A stretch of 64,000 nucleotides of DNA from Micromonospora pisi (GTDB lineage Bacteria > Actinomycetota > Actinomycetes > Mycobacteriales > Micromonosporaceae), in assembly GCF_003633685.1 (NCBI RefSeq), contig NZ_RBKT01000001.1, forward strand, positions 5,828,001 to 5,892,000, in the 5' to 3' direction. A program made the translations under genes and the position numbers. The notes beneath the pieces are model-generated. The model worked only from the letters and a program-made list of their open reading frames with translations, did no database searches and was not told where the DNA came from. Shown here one piece after another: positions 32,801 to 41,190 of this stretch (its first letter is position 1; each line of letters starts with the position of its first letter).

Positions 32801-33694
32801 TCAGGTGTCGGGGCCGCCGAGGGCGCGCTCGATCGAGGCGAGCAGCCGGTCGCGCAGTGGCGCCGCCTGCTCCGCGAAGCCGCGTTGGGCGGCGGCGTAC
32901 TCGGCCCGTCCGGCGGGGGTCTCCACCGCCACCGGGGGGTAACCGAGGTCGGCGAGGTCGTACGGGCTGGCCCGCATGTCGAGCGTACGGATCTCCCGGG
33001 CCAGGGCGAAGGCGTCGGCGACCAGCTCGCTCGGCACCAGTGGGGAGAGCTTGTAGGACCACTTGTAGAGATCCATGTTGCCGTGCAGACAGCCGGGCTG
33101 TTCGAGGTCGTGCTGGCTCTCCCGGGTCGGCTGGAGCAGGTTGAGCGGCCGGGCCGGGGCGGTGAAGAACCGGTACGCGTCGAAGTGGCTGCACCGTACC
33201 CCGTTGCGTTCCACCGTCTGCGCGGTCTGTTCCGGGCTCAGCCGCAACGGCCAGGCGTTGTGCCGTACCTCCTGCTGGGTCTGGCGGTAGACCATCGCCC
33301 ACTCGTGCATTCCGAAGCAGCCGAACTGCGCCGGCCGCCCCGCCGTGCGGCGCAGCAACGTACGGATCCAGTCGATCGAGTCGCCCCGGCGGGCGCGTAC
33401 GGCCTCGGTGTCGAGGGTGACCCCGGCGGACGTGGCGAGGTAGTCCCGCCCGAACTCCTCCGGGTCCGCGTCGGCCAGCACCACCCCCGCGCCCGGGTGC
33501 CAGCGGCGTAGCTGGGCCGGACGGTGCGAGTAGTAGGTGAAGAGGAAGTCCTCGACCGGGTGCCGGACGCCGTCGCGGCGCCGCCGCAGGTGCGGCGCCA
33601 GCCAGGCGTCCGCCCGGCGTTCGTGGGCCGCGCGCCGGGCCTGCCACGTCGTCGCGTCGAGCACGACGGTACGGGCGTCGGTGCTGGCGGTCAT
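32801..33694 (-). CDS. Conserved actinobacterial protein (often labelled 3-methyladenine DNA glycosylase)
   Basis: 297 residues. The block HPVEDFLFTYYSHRPAQLRRWHPG near residue 45 is strongly characteristic, as are FGCFGMHEWAMVYR and CLHGNMDLYKWSYKLSPLVPSELVADAFALA. Proteins with this block are, to my recollection, annotated in Streptomyces as 3-methyladenine DNA glycosylase, but I see no helix-hairpin-helix or AlkA-type motif, so that label is not supported by what is visible. Soluble, with no signal sequence. It follows a small phosphatase-like gene by 9 bp and is probably co-transcribed with it. Confidence 0.75.
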   Translation of the reverse strand: MTASTDARTVVLDATTWQARRAAHERRADAWLAPHLRRRRDGVRHPVEDFLFTYYSHRPAQLRRWHPGAGVVLADADPEEFGRDYLATSAGVTLDTEAVRARRGDSIDWIRTLLRRTAGRPAQFGCFGMHEWAMVYRQTQQEVRHNAWPLRLSPEQTAQTVERNGVRCSHFDAYRFFTAPARPLNLLQPTRESQHDLEQPGCLHGNMDLYKWSYKLSPLVPSELVADAFALAREIRTLDMRASPYDLADLGYPPVAVETPAGRAEYAAAQRGFAEQAAPLRDRLLASIERALGGPDT

Positions 33695-33703
33695 CAGCCC
33701 AGC

Positions 33704-34138
33704 CTACGCAGCGGCGAAATCCCGCACGTAACGCCGCTGCCAGGGCGTCTCGACGGCGTGCCGGTCGTAGTGCCGCCGGACGAACTCCACCGCCGTGCCG
33801 GCCGGAACCCCGTCGATCACGGCGAGGCAGGCGAGCGCGGTGCCGGTCCGGCCCCGGCCACCGCCGCAGGCGACCTCGACCCGTGCGGTGGCGGCCCGCT
33901 CCCAGATCTCGGTGAACACCCGTTGCGCCTCCGTCCGGTCACTCGGCAGCCGGAAGTCGGGCCAGCGCAGCCAGCGGCTCTCCCACGGCGTCGGCGGCGG
34001 CGGCTTGCCGAGCAGATAGAGCCCGTACGCCGGCTCCGGTCCGGGTGGTAGCGGCCGGCGCAGGCCCCGCCCCCGGACCAGACGACCGGAGGGCAGCCGC
34101 AGCACACCGGCCTCGGTCGGTTCCCACAACTCGGTCAC
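33704..34138 (-). CDS. Small protein-tyrosine-phosphatase-like protein, 144 aa
   Basis: The segment VEVACGGGRGRTGTALACLAVIDG contains C-x5-R-T-G, the signature loop of cysteine phosphatases (dual-specificity/PTP type). WLRWPDFRLPSD upstream provides a plausible general-acid region. The N-terminal part (LPSGRLVRGRGLRRPLPPGPEPAYGLYL) is short, giving a minimal domain smaller than typical tyrosine phosphatases. It is transcribed with the gene at 32801-33694, 9 bp apart. Activity is likely from the loop, but the substrate is unknown. Confidence 0.8.
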   Translation of the reverse strand: MTELWEPTEAGVLRLPSGRLVRGRGLRRPLPPGPEPAYGLYLLGKPPPPTPWESRWLRWPDFRLPSDRTEAQRVFTEIWERAATARVEVACGGGRGRTGTALACLAVIDGVPAGTAVEFVRRHYDRHAVETPWQRRYVRDFAAA

Positions 34139-34175
34139 CCGGTCAGCGTAGGCAGCGGGGCGGCCCGGGTGTGGG

Positions 34176-35819
34176 TCAGGTCACCGGGATGCTGACCCCG
34201 GCGGAGAAGACCGAGCCGCGTAACTCGACCCGGGTCGGCGCCTCCGGCCCGTTCATGGTGAAGACGATCGGAACGAGCATCCGTTCGCTCGGTGGCACCG
34301 GCTCGGCGAAGATGTCCCGCCCACCGTTGAGTGCCCGGGTGGCGGGCTCGTCGGTGGTGACCCAGTTGCCGGTCGGCCCGTACGCCCGCTGTGAGGCGCC
34401 GTACCAGCGTTGGGGTTGCTTGCTGACGTTGCGGGCGGCAAGGGTGGCCAGGCAGCGTTGCCCGGCCGGGCGGGGACCGGCGGGTTGCTGCACCGCGGCT
34501 CCGCAGTTCACCCGGTAGAGGGTGAACTCGAAGGTGGCGTCCCGCATCGTGGCCCCGATCGCTCCGCTGCTGGTTCGGCCGACCCAGGCGCCGCTGGTCG
34601 GCTGCTTGCCGGTGTCGATCGCGCTGACCCGGGCCGTGGCGGTCAGTGCCGCCGCCGCGGCGACCAGTGCGACGACCACCGTGGCGAGCCCCACCACCAC
34701 CCAGACCGGCGGTCCGCTGCGCCGCTTGACCCGGCCCGGCACGGCTGCCCGGGGCGGTGCGGTCGGTGTCCCGGTGGCGAGGTACGTGTTCGGCACCCCG
34801 TCCGGCAAACCGGGGACGGTCGCGGAGAGCACCCGTTCCCGGTCACCTCCGGGCGGAGCGGGCGCCCAGACCGAGGACGGGTCCTGCGGTGCGGGCGGGG
34901 TCGAGCCCGGTGGGGGTGCGGCCGGGGTGCCCACGCCGGCCCGGGTCTGGTCGACCGGGGCCCGGCCGGTCGCTGGTCGGGCCGCGGGCGGCATCGCCCC
35001 GCTCGGCGTACGTCTCGGGGACGGCCACGCCTCGGCGCCGTCACCGCCGGGTCGGATCCGGGCCACACCCCGGGCCAGTCCCCGGGCGAGTGCCGGCGGC
35101 GGGAGGTCCAGCACCGGTGGCCGGTCGAGGAAGGGCGGCCCGCCGACGCTGGTCGCGGCATCCGGTGTGCGGCTACCGGGTCGGCTGGCAACGGGCCCGC
35201 CGTCGGGCGCCGGCCCGCCTCCCGGCCCGCCCTCCCGGTCGACCCGCTTGCGGACCCGGCGACGCCACCACCAGAGTCCGGCCACCAGGAGCAGCACCAG
35301 CACCGCCAGGGCGCCGAAGAGGTACGCCGGTCGCTGCCAGATCGCCGGGTCCGCCTCCTCGATCTTCGCCCCGGCGGCCTGCCAGGTCGCGCTCGCGCAG
35401 TCGAACGGGATGTCACCGGTGCCGGCGAAGGCGCAGGCCGGGGCGCTGACCGGGACACCGCTCGCGGTCGCGGGGAGGGCGGTGTTGAGCGTCATCATGC
35501 CGCCCGGCGGGAGCTGGAGCCGCCAGGAGATCTCGGTGCCGCCGGTCTGCCCGGTGGGTTGGCTGGTCTGGCCGCCGTCGCTGACCGAGGTCGGTGACAT
35601 GCCCCGGGGCAGCTCCTGGCGGACCGTGGTGTCGATGGTGCTGGTGGTGCCGTTGTGCACCAGGATCTGGTAGATCGGTGCGCTGCTCCCGCCGCTCGCC
35701 ATCACCACCGTCACCGCGGACGGTGCGGCTCGTGCGCTCCCGCCGGGCAGGGCGGTGGAGAGCAGACAGCCGGCGATGACCGTGCCTGCCAGGCGTTGTC
35801 GGGTCGATGCAGAAATCAC
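34176..35819 (-). CDS. Two-pass surface protein with long Pro-rich cytoplasmic linker, 547 aa
   Basis: Order of segments: signal peptide (about 1-31, RLAGTVIAGCLLSTALPGGSARA), an extracellular beta-rich domain to about 160 with two Cys, a membrane helix (about 166-185, YLFGALAVLVLLLVAGLWWW) followed by Arg/Lys, and a roughly 180-residue Pro/Gly/Ala-rich intracellular linker. A second helix follows (PPVWVVVGLATVVVALVAAAAALTA), then a C-terminal extracellular domain of about 150 residues (FTLYRVNCGAAVQQ... LATLAARNVSKQP... SERMLVPIVFTM) resembling DUF4352/immunoglobulin-like domains. The two outside domains joined by an inside linker suggest an envelope sensor or scaffold. No catalytic motif is visible. 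ATG 35819 lies before a GGGAGGT site. Confidence 0.7.
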   Translation of the reverse strand: MISASTRQRLAGTVIAGCLLSTALPGGSARAAPSAVTVVMASGGSSAPIYQILVHNGTTSTIDTTVRQELPRGMSPTSVSDGGQTSQPTGQTGGTEISWRLQLPPGGMMTLNTALPATASGVPVSAPACAFAGTGDIPFDCASATWQAAGAKIEEADPAIWQRPAYLFGALAVLVLLLVAGLWWWRRRVRKRVDREGGPGGGPAPDGGPVASRPGSRTPDAATSVGGPPFLDRPPVLDLPPPALARGLARGVARIRPGGDGAEAWPSPRRTPSGAMPPAARPATGRAPVDQTRAGVGTPAAPPPGSTPPAPQDPSSVWAPAPPGGDRERVLSATVPGLPDGVPNTYLATGTPTAPPRAAVPGRVKRRSGPPVWVVVGLATVVVALVAAAAALTATARVSAIDTGKQPTSGAWVGRTSSGAIGATMRDATFEFTLYRVNCGAAVQQPAGPRPAGQRCLATLAARNVSKQPQRWYGASQRAYGPTGNWVTTDEPATRALNGGRDIFAEPVPPSERMLVPIVFTMNGPEAPTRVELRGSVFSAGVSIPVT

Positions 35820-35984
35820 AACGAGACCTCCCTTTTCTGAAGCTAAGCCGCCTGTCGGTCAATCGTGTTGGAAGGTGCAAACCGCATCCGACTCCGCAAA
35901 GGCTGGAGTATCGTGCCGGCGTTCTTCTGGTTACCGTCGGTGGCCGTACGGCTGGATCAGCGCAGGTACGGCTAGATTGGCCAG

Positions 35985-36788
35985 GTGCGTATCGTTCGTT
36001 TTGCTCATGCCAAGGGAATGTCGTTCGGCGTCGTGGAGGGTGAGCCGCACGCCGGCCCGGAGGCCCTCACGGTGGCCGAGATCGAGGGGCACCCGTTCGG
36101 CGAGATCCGGTTCACCAACGCCCGCTGGGCCTTGGCCGACGTACGGCTCGTCTCGCCGATCCTGCCCAGCAAGGTGGTCGCCGTCGGGCGTAACTACGTC
36201 GACCACGCGGCCGAGCTCGGCAACGAGGTACCGGCCGAGCCGCTGCTCTTCCTCAAACCGTCCACCTCGGTGATCGGGCCGCGTGACGCGATCCGGTTGC
36301 CGACCCAGTCCAAGCAGGTGGAGCACGAGGCCGAACTGGCGGTGGTGATCGGGGTGACCGGTGCCCGCCGGCTCGACCGGGCCGCCGCCGCGAAGGCGAT
36401 TTTCGGCTACACCTGCGCGAACGACATCACCGCGCGGGACCTGCAGCGCTCGGACGGCCAGTGGACCCGGGCGAAGGGCTTCGACTCGTTCTGCCCGATC
36501 GGCCCGTGGATCGTCACCGGCCTCGACGTGAGCGACGTGGAGGTCCGGTGCGAGGTGGGTCGCAATCCGGCCCAGATGGAGGTACGGCAGCTCGGGCGTA
36601 CGAAGGACATGGTCTTCGACGTACCGACCCTGGTGTCCTACATCTCACATGTGATGACCCTGCTCCCCGGTGACGTGATCCTGACCGGCACGCCGGCCGG
36701 GGTTAGCGAGCTCACCGACGGGGATACCGTCACTGTGCGGATCGACGGGATCGGCGAGCTGTCGAACCCGGTGGTGGCTCTGGACTAG
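35985..36788 (+). CDS. Fumarylacetoacetate hydrolase (FAH) family protein
   Basis: 267 residues. Motifs: VVAVGRNYVDHAAELGNE, PLLFLKPSTSVIGP, EHEAELAVVIG (metal-binding Glu residues), GYTCANDITARDLQ, RAKGFDSFCPIGPWIV and GDVILTGTPAGVSEL. This set is that of the FAH superfamily used for 2-hydroxyhepta-2,4-diene-1,7-dioate isomerase, acylpyruvase or oxaloacetate decarboxylase activities; the exact reaction cannot be read from sequence. Mg2+ is expected at the E-x-E...D site. GTG 35985 is the first start of the conserved frame. It lies just upstream of two tRNA genes. Confidence 0.9.
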   Translation: MRIVRFAHAKGMSFGVVEGEPHAGPEALTVAEIEGHPFGEIRFTNARWALADVRLVSPILPSKVVAVGRNYVDHAAELGNEVPAEPLLFLKPSTSVIGPRDAIRLPTQSKQVEHEAELAVVIGVTGARRLDRAAAAKAIFGYTCANDITARDLQRSDGQWTRAKGFDSFCPIGPWIVTGLDVSDVEVRCEVGRNPAQMEVRQLGRTKDMVFDVPTLVSYISHVMTLLPGDVILTGTPAGVSELTDGDTVTVRIDGIGELSNPVVALD

Positions 36789-36861
36789 CCGCCCACGCGG
36801 CACGTCGGGCGACCCGCCAAGGTTGCTCATCCGCTGGTGGGGGCCGGATCGCATAACCCGA

Positions 36862-36891
36862 TTTGGCCTCTCCCAGCCGGTCCGGTAAAGT
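36862..36891 (+). promoter_or_regulatory. Putative promoter of the tRNA-Gln gene
   Basis: TTTGGC and TAAAGT separated by 18 bp, with the -10-like box 28 bp before the tRNA 5' end. A reasonable housekeeping-sigma promoter, not otherwise supported. Confidence 0.4.
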
Positions 36892-36919
36892 CTTTTCACG
36901 GCGCGGCAATCAGCGCCGA

Positions 36920-36991
36920 TGGGGTATGGGGTAATTGGCAGCCCAACTGATTCTGGTTCAGTTAGTCTAGGTTCGAGTCCTGGTACCCCAG
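36920..36991 (+). tRNA. tRNA-Gln (anticodon CTG)
   Basis: 72 nt; acceptor stem TGGGGTA/TACCCCA with discriminator G, anticodon stem ACTGA/TCAGT with loop TTCTGGT (CTG anticodon), T-arm GGTTCGAGTCC. No CCA is encoded. Confidence 0.95.
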
Positions 36992-37084
36992 CTACCGACA
37001 CCAGATGGTGCCGGTAGCTGGACTCTGATAGAGTTCAGCGGTCCTCCTCGGAGGACAAAGTAAGACAGGTAAGACAAAGGTTCT

Positions 37085-37157
37085 GGCCCCGTCGTCTAGC
37101 GGCCTAGGACGCCGCCCTCTCAAGGCGGTAGCGCGGGTTCGAATCCCGTCGGGGCTA
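37085..37157 (+). tRNA. tRNA-Glu (anticodon CTC)
   Basis: 73 nt; acceptor GGCCCCG/CGGGGCT with a G-U first pair and discriminator A, anticodon loop CTCTCAA between CCGCC and GGCGG (CTC anticodon), T-arm GGGTTCGAATCCC. It lies 93 bp after tRNA-Gln and before a canonical terminator, so the two tRNAs may share a transcript. Confidence 0.95.
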
Positions 37158-37167
37158 CACAGTTCGG

Positions 37168-37205
37168 AGCCCGTGTCACGCAAGTGGCGCGGGCTATTTT
37201 TATTA
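37168..37205 (+). terminator. Intrinsic terminator after tRNA-Glu
   Basis: A 12-bp stem (AGCCCGTGTCAC/GTGGCGCGGGCT, two G-U) with a GCAA loop is followed by ATTTTTATT, a full canonical terminator 11 bp after the tRNA. Confidence 0.85.
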
Positions 37206-37296
37206 TGCGATGCGGGTCGCCGAGCCGGCGCCACTTTGCTCGGATTTCCCCCACCCTGATCTCGCTGATCGGGCGGCACCCCTGCCTGAAACGTAG

Positions 37297-37334
37297 GAAG
37301 GAGTGGCTGTCCCGGCCGGGACAGCCACTCCTTC
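37297..37334 (-). terminator. Hairpin downstream of ndgR
   Basis: A perfect 17-bp stem (GAAGGAGTGGCTGTCCC/GGGACAGCCACTCCTTC) with a GGCC loop begins 36 bp past the ndgR stop. Confidence 0.7.
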
Positions 37335-37369
37335 GTCTGGACGGTGGCGGGGTGCGCCGCGTGACGGGG

Positions 37370-38056
37370 TCAGAGGCCGCTGAGGCGTTGGCCGGCGCGG
37401 ACCACGGCCATCGCGTGCCGGTCACCGGGGCGGCGACCGAGGCGCTCGATCGGGCCGGAGATGCTGACCGAGGCGATTACCCGCCCGGTCCGGTCCCGGA
37501 TCGGCGCGGAGACGCTCGCCACGCCGGCCTCACGCTCCGCGACGCTCTGCGCCCAGCCCCGGCGGCGTACCTCGGCGAGGGTGCGGCCGGTGAACTTGCA
37601 CCGGGGGAGCAACGGCATGACCGCCTCCGGGGGCTCCCAGGCGAGCAGAACCTGGGCGGCCGAACCGGCGGTCATCGGCAGCACCGCACCGATCGGTACG
37701 GTGTCGCGCAGTCCGCTCGCACGTTCGGCCGCGGCCACGCAGATCCGCTCGTCGGCGCGGCGCAGGTAGAGCTGGGCGCTCTCCCCGGTGGCGTCGCGCA
37801 GCGCGGCGAGCAGTGGCTCGGCGGCGGTCAGCAGGACGTCCGGTGCGGCGTTGGCCAGTTCACCCAGGCGCGGACCGGGACGCCAGCGCCCCTGGGTGTC
37901 CCGTACCAGCATGCGATGGATCTCCAGGGCCTGTGCCAGCCGATGCGCGGTGGCTCTAGGCAGCTTGGTGCGATCGACGAGTTCGGCCAGGCTGGCGCCG
38001 TCCACGCAGGCGGCCAGGATGACCACCGCCTTGTCGAGAACGCCGACACCGCTCAT
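37370..38056 (-). CDS. ndgR: IclR-family regulator NdgR/LtbR-type
   Basis: 228 residues: an N-terminal winged helix (SGVGVLDKAVVILAACVDGASLAELVDRTKLPRATAHRLAQALEIHRMLVRD) and a C-terminal IclR effector domain (RRADERICVAAAERASGLRD, GVASVSAPIRDRTGRVIASVSISGP). The SGVGVLDKA start and the divergent position next to leuCD are diagnostic of NdgR/LtbR, which controls leuCD and other branched-chain genes in Streptomyces and Corynebacterium. Start 38056 matches the family N-terminus; an in-frame ATG at 38080 has its purine box too close. The gap to leuC is only about 50 bp, so its operator should lie there. Confidence 0.9.
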   Translation of the reverse strand: MSGVGVLDKAVVILAACVDGASLAELVDRTKLPRATAHRLAQALEIHRMLVRDTQGRWRPGPRLGELANAAPDVLLTAAEPLLAALRDATGESAQLYLRRADERICVAAAERASGLRDTVPIGAVLPMTAGSAAQVLLAWEPPEAVMPLLPRCKFTGRTLAEVRRRGWAQSVAEREAGVASVSAPIRDRTGRVIASVSISGPIERLGRRPGDRHAMAVVRAGQRLSGL

Positions 38057-38105
38057 ACTGTGTCCCACAAGCCGAAACATACCTCCCAGAATTTAGGATG
38101 TCCAG

Positions 38106-39560
38106 ATGGTGGGAGTCACGCCAACACCGTCCTCGCCCAGGACCCTGGCCGAGAAGGTCTGGGACGCTCACGTGGTGCGATCCGCCGAAGGCGAACCTGA
38201 TCTGCTCTTCATCGACCTGCACCTGCTGCACGAGGTGACGAGCCCTCAGGCCTTCGACGGGCTGCGGATGGCCGGACGCCGGGTCCGGCGTACCGACCTC
38301 ACGCTCGCGACCGAAGACCACAACACCCCGACCGGGTACGCCGATCCGGAGTTCCGGTCCCGTCGAGGTGACCTGCTCACCATCGACGACCCGACGTCAC
38401 GTACGCAGATCGAGACCCTGCGCCGCAACTGTGCCGAGTTCGGCGTCAAGCTGCACCCGCTCGGTGACGAGAACCAGGGCATCGTGCACGTGATCGGGCC
38501 GCAGCTCGGCCTCACCCAGCCCGGTCTGACCATCGTCTGCGGCGACTCGCACACCGCCACCCACGGCGCGTTCGGCGCGCTCGCCTTCGGCATCGGCACC
38601 AGTGAGGTCGAACACGTACTGGCGACCCAGACGCTGCCGCAGTCGCGGCCGAAGACGATGGCGGTCACCGTGACCGGCCAACTCGGCCCCGGCGTCACCG
38701 CCAAGGACCTGGTGCTGGCCCTGATCACCCAGGTCGGCACCGGCGGCGGGCGCGGGCACATCGTCGAGTACCGGGGCGAGGCGATCCGGGCGCTCTCCAT
38801 GGAGGGCCGGATGACCATCGCCAACATGTCGATCGAGTGGGGCGCCAAGGCCGGCATGATCGCGCCGGACGAGACGACCTTCGCCTACCTCAAGGGGCGG
38901 CCCAACGCGCCGCAGGGAGCCGACTGGGACGCCGCGGAGGCGTACTGGCGCACGCTCCCCACCGACGAGGGCGCCACCTTCGACACCGAGGTCATCCTCG
39001 ACGCGAGCCAGATCACCCCGTTCGTCACCTGGGGGACCAACCCGGGACAGGGAGCGGGGCTGGGCGCGACCGTGCCGGACCCGGAGGACTTCGTCACCGA
39101 GGCCGAGCAGAGCGCCGCCCGGCGCGCGCTGGAGTACATGGACCTGCGCCCCGGTACGCCGCTGCGTGACGTCCCGGTCGACGTGGTCTTCGTCGGCTCC
39201 TGTACCAACGGCCGGCTGGAGGACCTGCGGGCCGCCGCCGACGTGCTGCGCGGGCACACCGTCGCCGACGGCGTACGGATGCTCGTCGTGCCCGGTTCGG
39301 CCGCCGTACGCGAGGCCGCCGAGCAGGAGGGCCTGGACAAGGTCTTCATCGACGCGGGGGCCGAGTGGCGCTTCGCCGGCTGCTCCATGTGCCTGGGGAT
39401 GAACCCCGACACGCTCAAGCCGGGGCAGCGTTCCGCCTCCACCTCCAACCGCAACTTCGAGGGCCGGCAGGGCCGTGGCGGGCGTACCCATCTGGTCTCG
39501 CCGCCGGTCGCCGCCGCCACCGCCGTGGTGGGTCGGCTGGCCGCCCCGGCCGATCTGTAG
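38106..39560 (+). CDS. leuC: 3-isopropylmalate dehydratase large subunit
   Basis: Aconitase-family 4Fe-4S enzyme subunit that isomerises 2- to 3-isopropylmalate (and citramalate to methylmalate). 484 residues with [63 protein letters not shown] and the three cluster cysteines: one in [15 protein letters not shown] (near 366) and two in [10 protein letters not shown] (near 426 and 429). It is the first gene of leuCD, with 15 bp to leuD and the divergent IclR regulator upstream. The start is ATG 38106, with AGGA 8 nt before it. Confidence 0.96.
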   Translation: MVGVTPTPSSPRTLAEKVWDAHVVRSAEGEPDLLFIDLHLLHEVTSPQAFDGLRMAGRRVRRTDLTLATEDHNTPTGYADPEFRSRRGDLLTIDDPTSRTQIETLRRNCAEFGVKLHPLGDENQGIVHVIGPQLGLTQPGLTIVCGDSHTATHGAFGALAFGIGTSEVEHVLATQTLPQSRPKTMAVTVTGQLGPGVTAKDLVLALITQVGTGGGRGHIVEYRGEAIRALSMEGRMTIANMSIEWGAKAGMIAPDETTFAYLKGRPNAPQGADWDAAEAYWRTLPTDEGATFDTEVILDASQITPFVTWGTNPGQGAGLGATVPDPEDFVTEAEQSAARRALEYMDLRPGTPLRDVPVDVVFVGSCTNGRLEDLRAAADVLRGHTVADGVRMLVVPGSAAVREAAEQEGLDKVFIDAGAEWRFAGCSMCLGMNPDTLKPGQRSASTSNRNFEGRQGRGGRTHLVSPPVAAATAVVGRLAAPADL

Positions 39561-39575
39561 AAGGGCCTGACAGAC

Positions 39576-40163
39576 ATGGACAAGTTCACCCTGCACAGCG
39601 GTACCGCGGTCCCGTTGCGTCGCTCCAATGTGGATACCGATCAGATCATTCCGGCCGTGTATCTCAAGCGGGTAACCAGATCCGGCTTCGAGGACGGACT
39701 CTTCAGTGCCTGGCGTGAAGATCCATCATTCGTACTGAACGATTCCAGTTATTCGGGAGCGTCGATACTATTGGCCGGCCCGGAGTTCGGCACCGGGTCA
39801 TCGCGCGAGCACGCCGTGTGGGCACTGCGCGACTGGGGATTCCGGGTGGTGATCGCTCCCCGCTTCGGCGACATCTTCCGTGGCAACTCGCTCAAGGAAG
39901 GGCTTCTGCCGGTCGAGCTCGAATTGAAGGCCGTCGAAGAATTGTGGGAGCGGGTCGAGGCCGACCCGACCACCCGCATCGACGTCGACCTCACCGCCCG
40001 GGAGGTCCGGGCAGGGGAGTCCACCTGGTCGTTCCCGCTCGACGACTTCAGCCGCTGGCGGCTCATGGAGGGCTTGGACGACATAGGACTGACCCTCCGC
40101 CACGAGACCAACATCACCGAGTACGAGCAGAACCGGCTTCCCTTCCTGCCGGTGGTGGCATAG
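39576..40163 (+). CDS. leuD: 3-isopropylmalate dehydratase small subunit
   Basis: 195-residue swivel subunit paired with LeuC. Visible motifs are [76 protein letters not shown] and a C-terminal [21 protein letters not shown]. Together with leuC, leuB, ilvE and cimA in this window it completes the leucine branch apart from leuA. ATG 39576 immediately follows leuC, so co-translation is expected. Some codons here are less GC-rich than in its neighbours (ATA in ILLA, for example). Confidence 0.96.
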   Translation: MDKFTLHSGTAVPLRRSNVDTDQIIPAVYLKRVTRSGFEDGLFSAWREDPSFVLNDSSYSGASILLAGPEFGTGSSREHAVWALRDWGFRVVIAPRFGDIFRGNSLKEGLLPVELELKAVEELWERVEADPTTRIDVDLTAREVRAGESTWSFPLDDFSRWRLMEGLDDIGLTLRHETNITEYEQNRLPFLPVVA

Positions 40164-40189
40164 CCCACACAGCCCTCCCGAGGCGCCTT

Positions 40190-40265
40190 TTCGCCCCCAC
40201 CGGAGTTACGGATTCCTTGCTGTTCTACGCCTTCCGGGCAGCACGGAGCCGCCGGTGGGGGCGAA
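40190..40265 (+). terminator. Long branched hairpin after leuD
   Basis: 14-bp arms TTCGCCCCCACCGG and CCGGTGGGGGCGAA enclose 48 nt that can form a smaller stem (TGCTG/CAGCA). It starts 26 bp after the leuD stop and precedes the hupB promoter region. Confidence 0.55.
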
Positions 40266-40381
40266 TCCGTTGCGACACAATGGCTTTTTTCCCGCAGATG
40301 TTTGTGTCCCGGTGGCACAGGGCATACCGTGCGCGCAGAATGGCTCGCGTTGAGTCCAGTTGCACATACGGGAGGGAAGTC

Positions 40382-41008
<627 letters not shown>

Positions 41009-41024
41009 GCAGAACGCGGTTGCG

Positions 41025-41055
41025 AGACGCCCACCGGTGTGACCGGTGGGCGTCT
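41025..41055 (+). terminator. Terminator of hupB
   Basis: A perfect 14-bp stem (AGACGCCCACCGGT/ACCGGTGGGCGTCT) with a 3-nt loop and TTCG afterwards begins 16 bp past the hupB stop. Confidence 0.8.
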
Positions 41056-41190
41056 TCGTGTCCGGCAGACGTACACGGCAGCGGCGGCAGACGTACGGCG
41101 GCAACGGGTGCCGTACCGCGTGTCGTGGCAAGCCACGCCGGCAGACCGTGACCCGCGAAGCGTTGACCGGCCAGCGGAACCGACCGGACA

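Noticed and set aside
32801-33694. True AlkA-type DNA glycosylase
   Set aside because: No helix-hairpin-helix or Gly/Pro-Asp loop visible; kept as a conserved protein with the label only noted.
39818-40381. N-terminal extension of HupB into the leuD region
   Set aside because: The HU fold starts exactly at GTG 40382 with GGAGGGA before it; the upstream frame is a leuD shadow.
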